This document shows positions 48,536-59,244 of a stretch of 64,000 nt of DNA, in pieces (the stretch's first letter is position 1; the number at the start of each line of letters is the position of its first letter). The notes under the pieces are model-generated. The model was not told where the DNA came from and did not search any database. It saw only the letters and a list, made by a program, of their open reading frames with translations. The position numbers and the translations under genes were made by a program. The stretch lies in contig NC_035163.2 in NCBI RefSeq assembly GCF_001659605.2, forward strand, positions 32,576,158-32,640,157. The letters are read 5' to 3'. The DNA comes from Manihot esculenta (taxonomy: Eukaryota; Streptophyta; Magnoliopsida; Malpighiales; Euphorbiaceae).

Positions 48536-51073
48536 ATGGACATAATTTCTCAATTGCAAGAGCAAGTCGATTTAATTGCATCACTTGCTTTTAATACTAT
48601 TGGGACGCTGCAAAGAGATGCTCCTCCAGTGCGTCTCTCTCCAAATTATCCTGAACCACCAGCTAACCCTACTGAGGATTTTGTGGAGCAACCTAAATTG
48701 ATGAGTGCTGCGCTTGTAAAGGCTGCTAAGCAGGTGCCCAATGTTCATTCATAAGAGAATACTGTTTTCAACTTTAAAATTAATTGATGGATTGGAATAT
48801 TGGACACCTCTGCTACATATCTTGGGTGGCTCACCTTTAGTTGTATTCATTTGGGATCTTTTGGGGGTGAATCAGCTTTTCTTTGTATGATGGATAAACC
48901 CATAATTTTTCTTTTTGCTAGTTTTAACAATTACAATGACTTGTAGCTTTCTAGAGTTGATTTTGTGAGACTTGGGTAAGGCCGCAAGGGGATGCCTTTC
49001 CCATTATTTTCACAATCTAAACCCTTATTTAGTCACAAAAGGGCAGCAAAAACTTATCACCTCATTACATTCTACGTAGGAGATATTAAGATCTGTATTC
49101 GTAAGTTCCTGCAAGAATGGTCAAAGCAAGTGCAACTAAAACTTTCTGAGGAACATTGGTGTCAAAGTCTTGGAATAAAACTTCAGGAAAATTCAATTGC
49201 CTTAGAAAGCCAAGTCTGAAATTGGCACATTCAAGTAGATTCCCTTAACAATACCATGTATCTGTTATATCATGACAACTTGTTACATATACAACATATC
49301 TGAAGAGACAAAATTTGATATTAGAACCACAAAAGTTTTGGTTCAAGTTTCAACCACAAGTTGACCTGCGAATCCTCGTATGTGTAGCTACATATTCAAT
49401 ATCTATGATTCCTATTATTGTGTGATCTAAGTATAATCAACTAACTGCTGGATGTTGCCTGTTCAGTTTGATGCTTTGGTGGCAGCTCTTCCATTGGCCG
49501 AGGGGGGTGAAGAAGCTCAACTGAAAAGGATTGCAGAACTGCAAGTATGAACTCAACTGCTTTGCCCAGTGTTATTAAATCCGGACTGGAGGTTGACTTG
49601 GTGAAGTAACTAAGTGGATGGGTTAGTAGTTCAGCTAGTAGGTCAATGGGTTAACTAGTGGGTCATTAAAAAAATAATTAAAGATATATAAATTAATTAA
49701 ATATAACACCTCTTAATATAAATACATAAATCTAATTAATTAAACTCTATTTTTGCAAATTTCAAATTTTTTATGTTATATTTATAAATATTTTAATAAT
49801 AGTTTTAAATTTCATATATAGGCATATATTTTAAATATTATTATTAAATATTTTCTTAATATTTATGAGTAATACATAAAACTTTCTATAAATATAATTA
49901 TCTTTTTAATAATTATGATATATTGATTATATATAGAAAATTAAAAAAAATTATTTTATATAATTTATTATACTAAGTAAAAAAAATAAAAAAAAAGTTA
50001 TATAATGATCAAGTTATGTGACTTTAAAGATTTCTAATGTCGGTCTTGCCTCTTGGGTTCATTTCCCCTCGCTAATGCTTAAAAGTTTTTGGCTTCTATT
50101 CACTATTTGACCTAACCAGGTCAACTGGTTCACTCCAGTTCATTTGTTTGATTGTCTGTTCAATTGATTCACATATTTCTGCATCTTACTTGGTTCAGTT
50201 GCAAATTTGTATCAGTTTGGGGTCCGTTTCACTGGTCCAGGTTTAATAACCTTGGACATCCCTAACTAAAATTCCAGTCTATCTTTTTTAATGGTTTATT
50301 TTACTATTTGTGATCTATGTTCCAGGCTGAAAATGATGCAATAGGCCAAGAACTCCAAAGGCAACTGGAAGCTGCAGGTAAGTCCTCGTCAGCTTGTTTT
50401 TATATTTTATACATATGTGGCAATCATCAATCGGGTTGTGTAACATACTAGGTGTATCCAAGTCTTTCCTTTATATTACTCGTTGTATGAACTTTTTCAG
50501 GGTATTTCTGCTCATGAAAACGATACTCATATCAAGCTTTCCTTCTAATGGTACATTAAACAAACCGAGATAAATTTATAGGCAATAAAAAAGATGTTTT
50601 TGCTCCAGTAGCTAGGACCTATGTGGAGTGCATGCATAATACAGAGAGAAGAGCACAAGAAAACTTTTGCCAATTTGAGAGAGATGGATAGATAGATAAA
50701 TAGAGAGGGAGAGAGAAGGAATGAAACAGAGGGGGGAAGATATACTTCCTTTATGCCAGTGGAGATTGGACATAACTGAATAACCAAATGATAGTATCCT
50801 TGGGGATTCATATGATATAGGCTGATTTTATGTATACCCAAGTGAGCTAAAAATTATATGACAGCCTTCAGGAAACAAATAACTTTATGTGCTGGTATTT
50901 TCCTTTTTTCTCTTATCATTTTCCTTTATTACTTTTATTCATAGTCCATTAAGATGTAATCTAACATCAACCTTGATGTGTTTTTGGTGGTTTTAGAGAA
51001 AGAATTGAAGCAGGTTCAGGAGCTATTTAGCCAAGCAACAGATAATTGCTTGAACTTGAAGAAGCCAGATTAA
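48536..51073 (+). CDS. MED21: Mediator complex subunit 21, 4 coding exons, 134 aa
   Basis: Small subunit of the Mediator middle module, which bridges transcription factors and RNA polymerase II. Exons: 48536-48733, 49467-49544, 50326-50377, 50997-51073; frames join exactly. The N-terminus MDIISQLQEQVDLIASLAFN and the phrases GTLQRDAPPVRLSPNYPEPP, FDALVAALPLAEGGEEAQLK and EKELKQVQELFSQATDNCLN are close to Arabidopsis MED21 as I know it. The protein is mostly alpha-helical, with a C-terminal coiled coil that pairs with MED7 in the complex. Length (about 139 in Arabidopsis) is normal. Intron 2 is enlarged by a MITE. Confidence 0.96.
49567..50255. mobile_element. MITE in MED21 intron 2 with GTTATTAAA-type terminal inverted repeats
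   Basis: The left end reads CCAGTGTTATTAAATCCGGA. The reverse complement of the right end reads CCAAGGTTATTAAACCTGGA, which makes imperfect inverted termini about 24 bp long. The interior is AT-rich and non-coding, with sub-terminal repeats such as GGTTGAC and GGTCAACTGG. About 690 bp. The CAGTGTTATTAAA style recalls hAT-type MITEs, but no clear 8-bp target duplication was found. Confidence 0.65.
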
Positions 51074-52512
51074 AGATGGCACTGGATTTCCTAATATGGG
51101 AGGTGAAAAAGGCATAAATGGCCTAGATGGAGAAATCCAAAGTTTTTTCCCTTCATTACGAGGATGTATCATCTGCACGTGTTGTATATTGGTGTCTTCA
51201 GCAAATATAAGATTGTCTGGTGTGTTAAAGTGGCATATGCATGGTAGAATCATGTTAGAGCACCCTTTATAAATTAATGTTTTATATATTCAGATTAATT
51301 ATTTGACAAATTCAAAGAAGTGAAGCTTTGGCTATTCGCAGTAGTATCTCCTGTGTTTTGCTTTATCTTCCATCTTTTTATTCCCATTCTTGGTCTTCTG
51401 CTTCGGGATAAAATGAACAAAAGTCGTATGAAAAGTGCTAACCATTCAAGGAACCGAAAGCGACCTGTCCAGTAGCATAGGCAGTAAAAGGTTGAAGCCT
51501 CTGTCACCCTTCTTCCTCCCTTGAACCACAATTATCAAGCTTATTGCTTGGAAATTTCCATGAAAGGTCTCTTTTCCTAGCAACTCCACATTGTTTCTTA
51601 AACGGAATGGAAAAAACGGCCAAACAGGAACTAAATACAATTTACCATGTAGGATATATAAGTAAACTAGCAACTCTATTAAATCCTTCAATTGAAACTG
51701 GCATGATAACGCAAATGAACTTCTGTTGAGGACGAGTGAATGTGTCCCTGCAATAACTTGACGGCCTGTCATATGCAAAATTGAGCAATAAAGCACCACT
51801 TGCACCACCTATCCATATCCCTTGCAAGTTAGCAATTGATATTATTAGATATTATAACCAATTCTACTTGATCATCCAAATATGCTGATTGCTGAATTCC
51901 AATAGGCTATCAAATGGATTATAGAGATGGGAGCCTGACCTGTACACCTCTGTATGCGCACTGCAGTATCCAAGGTATCATGCTTGATCTGGGTCTCGGG
52001 TGTAATATGCATTATATGGGTTATAAATACTACAGATTATTTTTTAAATAAAAAATTACTATTTAGTTTCAAAAATTCATTATTTATCAGTTATTTTATA
52101 TTAAAAATATTTTATTTTTTTATAATATTTAACGAATAAAATTAATGGATATTAAAGATATTTTAATATATTTTTTAAAATTAATACCAATTAATAATTT
52201 TTTTATATAATAAAGTAATAATTTTTCCTAAATGAAAACAGATCTTATTACTAATGTCTAAATAAAAACAGATCTTATTACTAAGGTCTTATTCTATTGC
52301 AGTCGACTCGAGTGTTATTGCCTCTTGGAATACGTTAAACGACTCGTAGTTTAACTTCCAGGGAAAGTTGCGACAGTGTGCTTTTTCCTATTTGACTCCC
52401 GCCTCAAGTAGCAACCCTCTCTCTCTCTCTTATATTGGAAATTCGGAAATCTGAAGGTGCTCTTCTTGATATTCAAATCAACAAATTGAGCTTATATTGA
52501 CTGTGATTAATA
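51074..52512. other. Intergenic between MED21 and PAC4
   Basis: Contains the MED21 3' UTR and the PAC4 promoter/5' UTR (a CT repeat near 52411-52427). 51440-51830 has overlapping minus-strand open frames with no recognisable domain, and 52030-52220 is AT-rich. No gene is called. Confidence 0.5.
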
Positions 52513-53459
52513 ATGAGTGGTATAAATTTTGGCTTTGATGCGTTTAATGGCTCTCCGAGAAATCTTAAACGAGAAGATTCACCGTCATCTTCCGCACAAC
52601 AGGACGATGTTGCTGCCGGCGGCTTGCAGGTCCATTGCTTCACCGAAATCGTCGACGATACTACGCTTCATTTCCAGATCATCCGCCTTCACAAACAGGT
52701 ATTCTTCTTTACTTTACTATTGCGGTCTCCATTATTTTTCTTTTCTTTACTTTCGTTTTTTTTTTTTTTAATTTATTGGTTGGCTGTGGATGTAGATATA
52801 TGCATGGATTGGCTGCAACTCTGCTAAATTTGGGCATCTTTACGCGGCTGCGCCCACGCGGCCTGTAAGTTATTAATCGTCTTGTTACTGTTTCGTTTGT
52901 TTTCTTTTTCCATTGTTATCGTCTCTGTATTTGATAATTTGTGGCAGAGTAATACTGTGAGTGTTGCTTGTTTACTTGGAGGAGCTTCTGATAATACGGG
53001 ATCTGGCATTGCTCGACGATTAGGTAAGATTGTGAATTTTTCACTAGTTTATGGCCATTGATTCCTGCCTTTTTGCTTATGATGGAGTTATTTCATGTTT
53101 ATTTACAGCGTTAAAGACTGGCCTTAATATAATCCTGGCTTGTAATATTCCTAAGAACGCTCCCATGCTTGAGGTTCTCTCTCTCTCTCTCTCTCTCTCT
53201 CTAACGCACACAGACGGAACCCATGTGAAAGCATTTCTGCATATGAAGAGCTATTGAGAAATCAAGTTAATCAACCACTGTCTTTCAAAAATAAAATAAT
53301 AGCTGTTATCTGTGTTTTTATGATTCCGCATACCTTAATTTCTGTTATTTTATTTTTCTTTTTCCCTTTTCTTTGTGTTATTAGGTGAATGCTGAGAAAA
53401 AGTTAGTGGAGAAGCTAACCTATTTGGGCTATACAAAAAAAAAATTGTTATCTTCATAG
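52513..53459 (+). CDS. PAC4: Proteasome assembly chaperone 4, 5 exons, 156 aa
   Basis: PSMG4/PAC4-type chaperone, which pairs with PAC3 to help build the 20S proteasome alpha ring. Exons: 52513-52698, 52796-52864, 52948-53023, 53109-53173, 53385-53459; all phases match. The N-terminal about 35 residues look disordered. The conserved core reads VHCFTEIVDDTTLHFQIIRL, IYAWIGCNSAKFGHLYAAAP, SVACLLGGASDNTGSGIARR and LNIILACNIPKNAPMLE. Near the 3' end a run of ten A (53435-53444) encodes TKKK; a one-base slip here would change the final residues, and the tail KKKLLSS is not the usual ending I expect for the family. The last intron opens with a (CT)n run at 53176-53202. Confidence 0.92.
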
Positions 53460-54599
53460 CAGAGAGCTGAAAGTATTCTGCAATGTGATGGAATAGATGT
53501 CTCTACTTGCAGTGGTTCATGTTGCACAGTATGACAGCATAGTCAAAGACAGATTGATAAAGGGAGATTTGATGGATAAAGCTTCTTTCTGCTTCAGTGG
53601 TATTGCTGTTGGTCTGAATAATTCTAGAGTAGATAATAGAATAAAAAAATACAACACTTGTAGGGTTGTGAATTAATTAGCACTGTTGGGTGAAGTTAAT
53701 GTTTGACTGTGTTGTTTGATTTTAGCATTTTTAGCTTTCAGTATGCGTTCGCTGGTGCATGCGGTCCTGTACTTGGTTCTTTCTTGCAGCTGCAATATGA
53801 ATGCTATTTACTGGAGAATCATGATGTAACTTGTGCAAGTTGTTATGGTTTCAGCTTGTTACTTTTCTATTTATGGCTTCTTGCATTATTGACAATAAAA
53901 ATATTGCTATGTGGACCATACAATTAAAAGCTGTAGTTTGGAGCTAATACTGGCTGCCGCGGCAATCTTTTCGTTTTTTAAGTTTTACTTAATATTCTAA
54001 ACCAAAAACTAAAGGTGTTCTTGCCCATTTTAAAGAAGCATGGGGCTTGCAATGTTTCAAATTATGATAATTGAAGTGTGGTTTATCTTGTATACAAGTT
54101 TGAGAGTGATGGGAGATGTACTCCTTTGCCATAGGATATTCCCAATGGGTATATGGTATTAGGATGGATTATTAGACTAGGGAATGGTTCACATATTTAC
54201 TGCTAGAGCTCTTTCTTTAACTCCTCCCTTGTTCGCCATTAGCAGGTATACTTACTTCTGCCTCTCAACCTATTCTGATCATGCACTGGATTTTACAAGG
54301 AATAAGTATTTCTTGTTTGGAACTCTTATTTTGGGTCCAGCTAAGGTTGCAAGCATTCCTTCAAAGTTATTCTTTTCTTTTCAATTTAGCAAGGTACCTG
54401 CAAGGAGGGAATTGAATTCTATTCCATATTCATAGATAAATATCATAAAATTCCTTCAATAATTTGTTTTTTGTTTTCTTCTAATGTATTCTCAGCTACT
54501 TTAAATTTTGGATCATAACTTTCTACCACTTCTTACGGATAGGAGCCCGAGTTTCAGATTTACATATCTCCAATAAATTCTTGTTGTCAATCTCTAACC
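53460..54599. other. Intergenic between PAC4 and the MATH gene pair
   Basis: No supported frame. It includes the PAC4 3' UTR and the upstream region of the first MATH gene. A short AT-rich stretch is near 54430-54520. Frames at 53703-53927 and 54184-54435 show no domain. Confidence 0.55.
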
Positions 54600-56238
54600 A
54601 TGGGTATGCTTTGGCTCTCTTTCTCTTACGGTTTCCAGCGCTTTTATTGCTGACATTTAAATAAAATTTTATTTTCCTTGTGGCCAAAATTTTCTTATAT
54701 GAGTATAGATAAGTTGTTATTATGAAGTGACAATATATTTTATTATTCATGCTCTGTATTAGATGAACCACCTCCCTATTACATTCTCCAAATACACGAT
54801 TATGAAGAATTTAATAATGCAGTGGAGAAATACGAATCAGAAGTTTTTGAAGCTAAAGGCTGCAAATGGTACAGTCTCTTTGTTTCCCTTGAGTCTGTGT
54901 GGAGAAATAATTGGATCTTTTGGATCTTCATTATTCCTTGAACATTTCTTGGTGACAGGAAATTGGTTCTATATCCAAGGGGAAACAAGAGCAAGGAAGT
55001 GCCGCATCACATCTCTCTCTACTTAGCACTAGCAGACTCTGTTGAGCATGAAGAGGTCTATGCAGTTTTCTGCCTGTATTTGCTTGATCAGGAAAAGCAG
55101 CACGACTTTATATTCCCAGCCCCAGGCATATTTTCCAAGTCTTTAGTTTGCAAAGAGATCAATTTTTACATTTTACTAAATAATTTCTTCAAAGTTTTAT
55201 GTGTCTGGTGATGTTAGCATTTTCAATCCTCCAAAACAAGCTTTTCTTAAAATAGTTTATTCCAAACAAAAACTAATAGTTTGGTTGTATTTCAAGCTCA
55301 GATGCTCAGGGAAAGGAAAGATGCTTTCACAAATCAAAGCTTGAATGGGGTTCTGATTTATTCATTCCTATCACTAAATTTTCTGACGCTAGTAACGGGT
55401 ACCTTGTGAACAACACTTTTGTTTTGGGAGCGGAAGTGATCTCTGTGCGCAAGGAAACAGTAACTGGCAAAGGAGAGTCCTTTAAGATGACAAAGGAACT
55501 CCCTGATACCAAGCTAGCATGGAAGATCAAAAAATTTTCCAAGATAAAAGAAAAATGTTGTCGCAAGATATTCACTGCTGGAGATCAACAGTGGTATGTC
55601 TTTTGTTTTCAAAGGATATGCTAGTGCATGTGGAGAGAAGCTTAACATGTCTTTAAAAAAATAGGCTATCTATCCAAATTTAACATTTTATGACTGTTGC
55701 ATCTGGTTGTAATCAAACCTGAGAAATTGCTTTCTTTCTTTCGACTTTAAGGTAATTTTTTTACCTTTATTTATTGTTGCAGGGAGTTAGAGTTCTATCC
55801 TAAGGGGACAGGACTTGGAGAAAATTGCTTTCTTTCTCTATATTTAGCTTTGGCGGAACCTATTCCTCCTAGCTCTAAAATATACACACATGTCACTCTG
55901 CGCCTCGTGGATCAAGCCAAGGACAGGCACATTATTGGTAAAGGTAAAAAAAAAAAAAGACACTTAAATCTCTTTGCCAATTTGCTAGCTACTGCTCTAT
56001 GTTTAAGCTTAATTTTATTACTGAAGCCTCTTTATGATTTTGAATTTGTTAAAAATCAGAAAATTTCTGGTTCAGTGAGTCAACCCCAAGACAAGGATGG
56101 TCAAGATTCACTGCACTCCATTATCTTTATCGATCAAAGAAGACCCTTCTGGTTAATGACACATGTATTGTGGAAGCAGAAGTCAAAGTGCTTGGAGTTG
56201 TAAAGAATAATGCAGCTCTATTTGCATCGAGTTCATAA
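54600..56238 (+). CDS. Two-MATH-domain protein, tandem copy 1, 6 exons, 302 aa
   Basis: MATH (TRAF-C-like) beta-sandwich domains mediate protein-protein contact. Plant proteins with paired MATH domains and nothing else are a large, fast-turnover family of mostly unknown role. Exons: 54600-54603, 54763-54868, 54959-55125, 55302-55593, 55783-55943, 56060-56238. The first is only ATGG; it is supported by exon 2 needing one leading G, by a GTATGC donor, and by the same layout in copy 2. MATH 1 spans about residues 9-140 (WKLVLYPRGNKSKEVPHHIS, LYLALAD, SDLFIPITKF, DTFVLGAEV-like NTFVLGAEV). MATH 2 is about 160-300 (LAWKIKKFSKI, WELEFYPKGTG, LSLYLALAE, FWFSESTPRQGWSRF). Intron 3 starts GCATAT after CCCCAG, a likely GC donor. 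No transmembrane segment or protease domain. Confidence 0.85.
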
Positions 56239-57819
56239 ACAAGATTACTGTTGGCATACGTTTATTTTTCATTCTTTCATTGAGAAGCGATAGGTTAGTG
56301 GTAAGTGTAACATCTCAACCCGGCTACCTATGCTATGCTCGCTAGGCTGCCGATTTCAGATAAAACCCAAGTATAATAACTTCACTTAAAAGATGTTTTC
56401 TAAATAAATGATAATGGAATCTGATAACATTACAGAAGTAATACGAATTATTTAATGAGATACCAGATCACTCTGCACTCTCTAATAATCTTTTGGATGA
56501 GCAGATACTCTTCTCTTTTGATCAATCCGTTACCACTTGCGTTTACATAACTTGAAGGTTCAGAGTCTGACTATTGAAAAGTGTATGATCAAAAGAGAAT
56601 TTAAGAAAATAATGAAGGTGGTTGATCATGGAGATAAATATGTTAATAGAGCTTTTTCCTATCCCTAGAAAATCTAATGATATTATACCCCGTCTATCCA
56701 CCAAGATATGAAAATATTGTTTATATATTAAAACAATAAATTCTATTTTTTTTTTCAATACATTTTTCTCTCACATTATGTTATTATTGAATTGTTTTTG
56801 AAACTAATAAGAAAATTAACATTACATAACAGAAAGTAGACGAATGCCAAAAAAAAAAAAAAAAAACAGAAGAAGAAAGAAAGTAAACTATTTTTTGTAC
56901 ATTGGAGGAAGTTTTATTAGACAAAGATGAGAAAATCGATGAAAAATATAAAGTATAACTTTATTAGTTTAATTAAAGAAAGTTTTTTTTGTTTGAAAAA
57001 AATTAAGTGGTTATGATTGATTTAATAAATGGAAAATGATTCGATCTCTCTGGGAAATCACAAGTTTATCCTTAAAATTGATGAAATTGATAATGTTCCA
57101 TTTAATGAAATTTGCAATATTAATTCAAATTAGAAGAAATGACTTTCATCTCTTAAATAGAAGAACTAATTGGGACTTTGACCTATTATAAATTATTAAT
57201 TATTATCCTAATTGTAACAATAGTAAAAATAACAGTGTACCCTACCAATCCTTCAAGAATATAGCTCATAAAGCCATCATTAGTAGATAAAATTATTTTA
57301 CATTTTATATTAATAACAATAATGAATTTAAATTTAATAAGAACACCACCATTTAAATTTAGATTTCATCTTTATATATGAAATACCCATGAATCTGCTC
57401 ACATAAATAATTAGATATTTTAAGTTTTATAAGTAATAATATTAAATGTTTTATGGAATTATTAAATTTTAAAACATAAATTATTAGTAAGAAAAAAATT
57501 TATATATTAATAATTAAATTTACAAATTACATGAGTAAATAGGTGTAGACATTATTGACATGCAGCATTACTTGTATAATAGAATGTCACATGAGATTAT
57601 ATCCAAATGGTATTATTGAGACCAAGGTAGCTTCGCCATTGCTTGCAAGGAGGCTGTGGAATGAAGTACAAAGCAATCATCTTTAATAGATTCACCCTTT
57701 AGAACGAACGTTCAAGTTTGGAATAAAAACTCCCTGCCAAAGCTTGTTATATACATATGAGGAACAATTTTAATATTTATCACATCTTCAATTAAGTTCT
57801 CTTTGCAGATATCATCGAC
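56239..57819. other. Intergenic between the two MATH genes
   Basis: AT-rich with several homopolymer runs. AGTGTAACATCTCAACCCGG at about 56306 recalls the TGTAACA..CCCGG start of the LTR family further left and could be a small LTR remnant, but homology does not extend. No coding frame. Confidence 0.5.
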
Positions 57820-59244
57820 ATGTCTAGTCTCGTCCCAGCTGGTATGCCCTCTGCCTTTCTCATTCATAAACAAAGCTGCTTTCTTTTTTTTTTCTCTCGC
57901 CAGAAATGAACTTTGTTTTCGATCATAGCCAGCTAAACCTCTTTCTTTTTGATATTATGAAGTGCATGCTAATATAAGCTATTATTATTCATGACCAGTG
58001 TCAGATAGATCATCACAACCTGATTATGAAATCTCAATAGAGAACCTTTCGTTAATTGGAAAGGAGATGGAGAAATACAAATCACAAGTATTTGAAGCTA
58101 GAGGCTACAAATGGTACTTTTCCTTGCTTAATTATTCGTGGGTTGCAGTCATTTTTTGGTTTTAATTAGTGCATAATCATATATTATTTGGTCACAGGAG
58201 GTTGGTTATCTACCCAAATGGAAACAGAAGCAGGAATGTAACAAAGCACATCTCTGTCTATTTAGCATTGGCAGACCCTGTAATGCTTGGTTTGGAAGTT
58301 CGTGCAGCGTTTCACTTGTATCTGTATGATCAGGACAAGAAAGAGTTCTTGGAAATCAAACCACAAGGCATATCTTAAAACCAAGCTTGAAAAAATTAAA
58401 AACGATTTCAGCAAATTTACAAGTTTTGTGGTCCATGTTAATAGTTTTATGAGGTTGTCTGGAACAGATGCGGAGGTGATAAAGGGGTGCTTTCACCTGT
58501 TGAAGCATGAATGCGGTTTGGATAAATTCGTTCCTCTTGAAAAATATAAAGATTGTAGGAATAGTTTTAGTGTTGGAGTAAAGGTGGAATACGTCTGTGA
58601 ATCTGGGACAACAGGCAGGGGAGAGTCCTTGTCGATGATAAAGGCAGGCCTCCCTATTACCCACAAATGGAAGATTGCTGAATTCTCTACCAAGAGAAAA
58701 GAAGAATGCGTTGAATCCCAAGTATTCACTGTGGGGAAACATAATTGGTATTTTCTTTTCCTTTTTTTTTTTTTTTTTTTTTTTAGTATTATATGTTAGG
58801 CCAAAGATGGAGATGAGGGTTTTTGTGAGTAAACTTTATGTTGGTTGTTTCAGGAAGATAAAGCTGTATCCCAGGGGAAAAGGCCTGAAAAATAATAGCC
58901 ACATTTCTCTATATTTGGCTTTGGCAGATCCAACAGCGCGTGTCCCCAGCTACAAAACATATGCACAAGTGAGCTTGCGCATCCTGGATCAATGCAAGCA
59001 TAAGCACATCAGTGCTACAGGTGAAAACTTATTAGTTTAGTTAATCAATCCTTTATGGAAACTTAATGTGTTGATGGTGTGTGTAGCAGATAAGTTCTGG
59101 TTCAGTGGGTCGAGTTCAGAGCATGGATGGTCAACATTGATTTCAGTTGCTGAATTTGATGGAATGAAAAATCGGCTAGTAGTTGGAGACGTTTGTTTTG
59201 TGGAAGCTGGGATTTACCTTGTGGGAGAGGTTAAAGTGCTTTAA
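57820..59244 (+). CDS. Two-MATH-domain protein, tandem copy 2, 6 exons, 301 aa
   Basis: Paralogue of the gene at 54600-56238 with the same exon order and intron phases. Exons: 57820-57841 (MSSLVPA), 58005-58113, 58198-58367, 58468-58747, 58854-59020, 59087-59244. MATH 1 shows MEKYKSQVFEARGYKWRLVI, YPNGNRSRNVTKHISVYLAL and FHLYLYDQDKKE. MATH 2 shows THKWKIAEFSTKRKEEC, WKIKLYPRGKGLKNNSHISL, YLALADP and KFWFSGSSSEHGWSTLI, ending GEVKVL. Intron 3 again begins GCATAT (58368), matching copy 1, so the unusual donor predates the duplication. Intron 4 opens near a poly-T run (about 58762-58784). Sequence divergence between copies is substantial, so the duplication is not recent. Confidence 0.88.

Noticed and set aside
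51446..51808. 120-codon minus-strand frame downstream of MED21
   Set aside because: No domain, with competing frames on both strands; most likely chance or MED21 3' flank.
56300..56360. Possible LTR start TGTAACATCTCAACCCGG between MATH genes
   Set aside because: Similarity to the LTR family stops after about 20 bases, and no end or target duplication was found.
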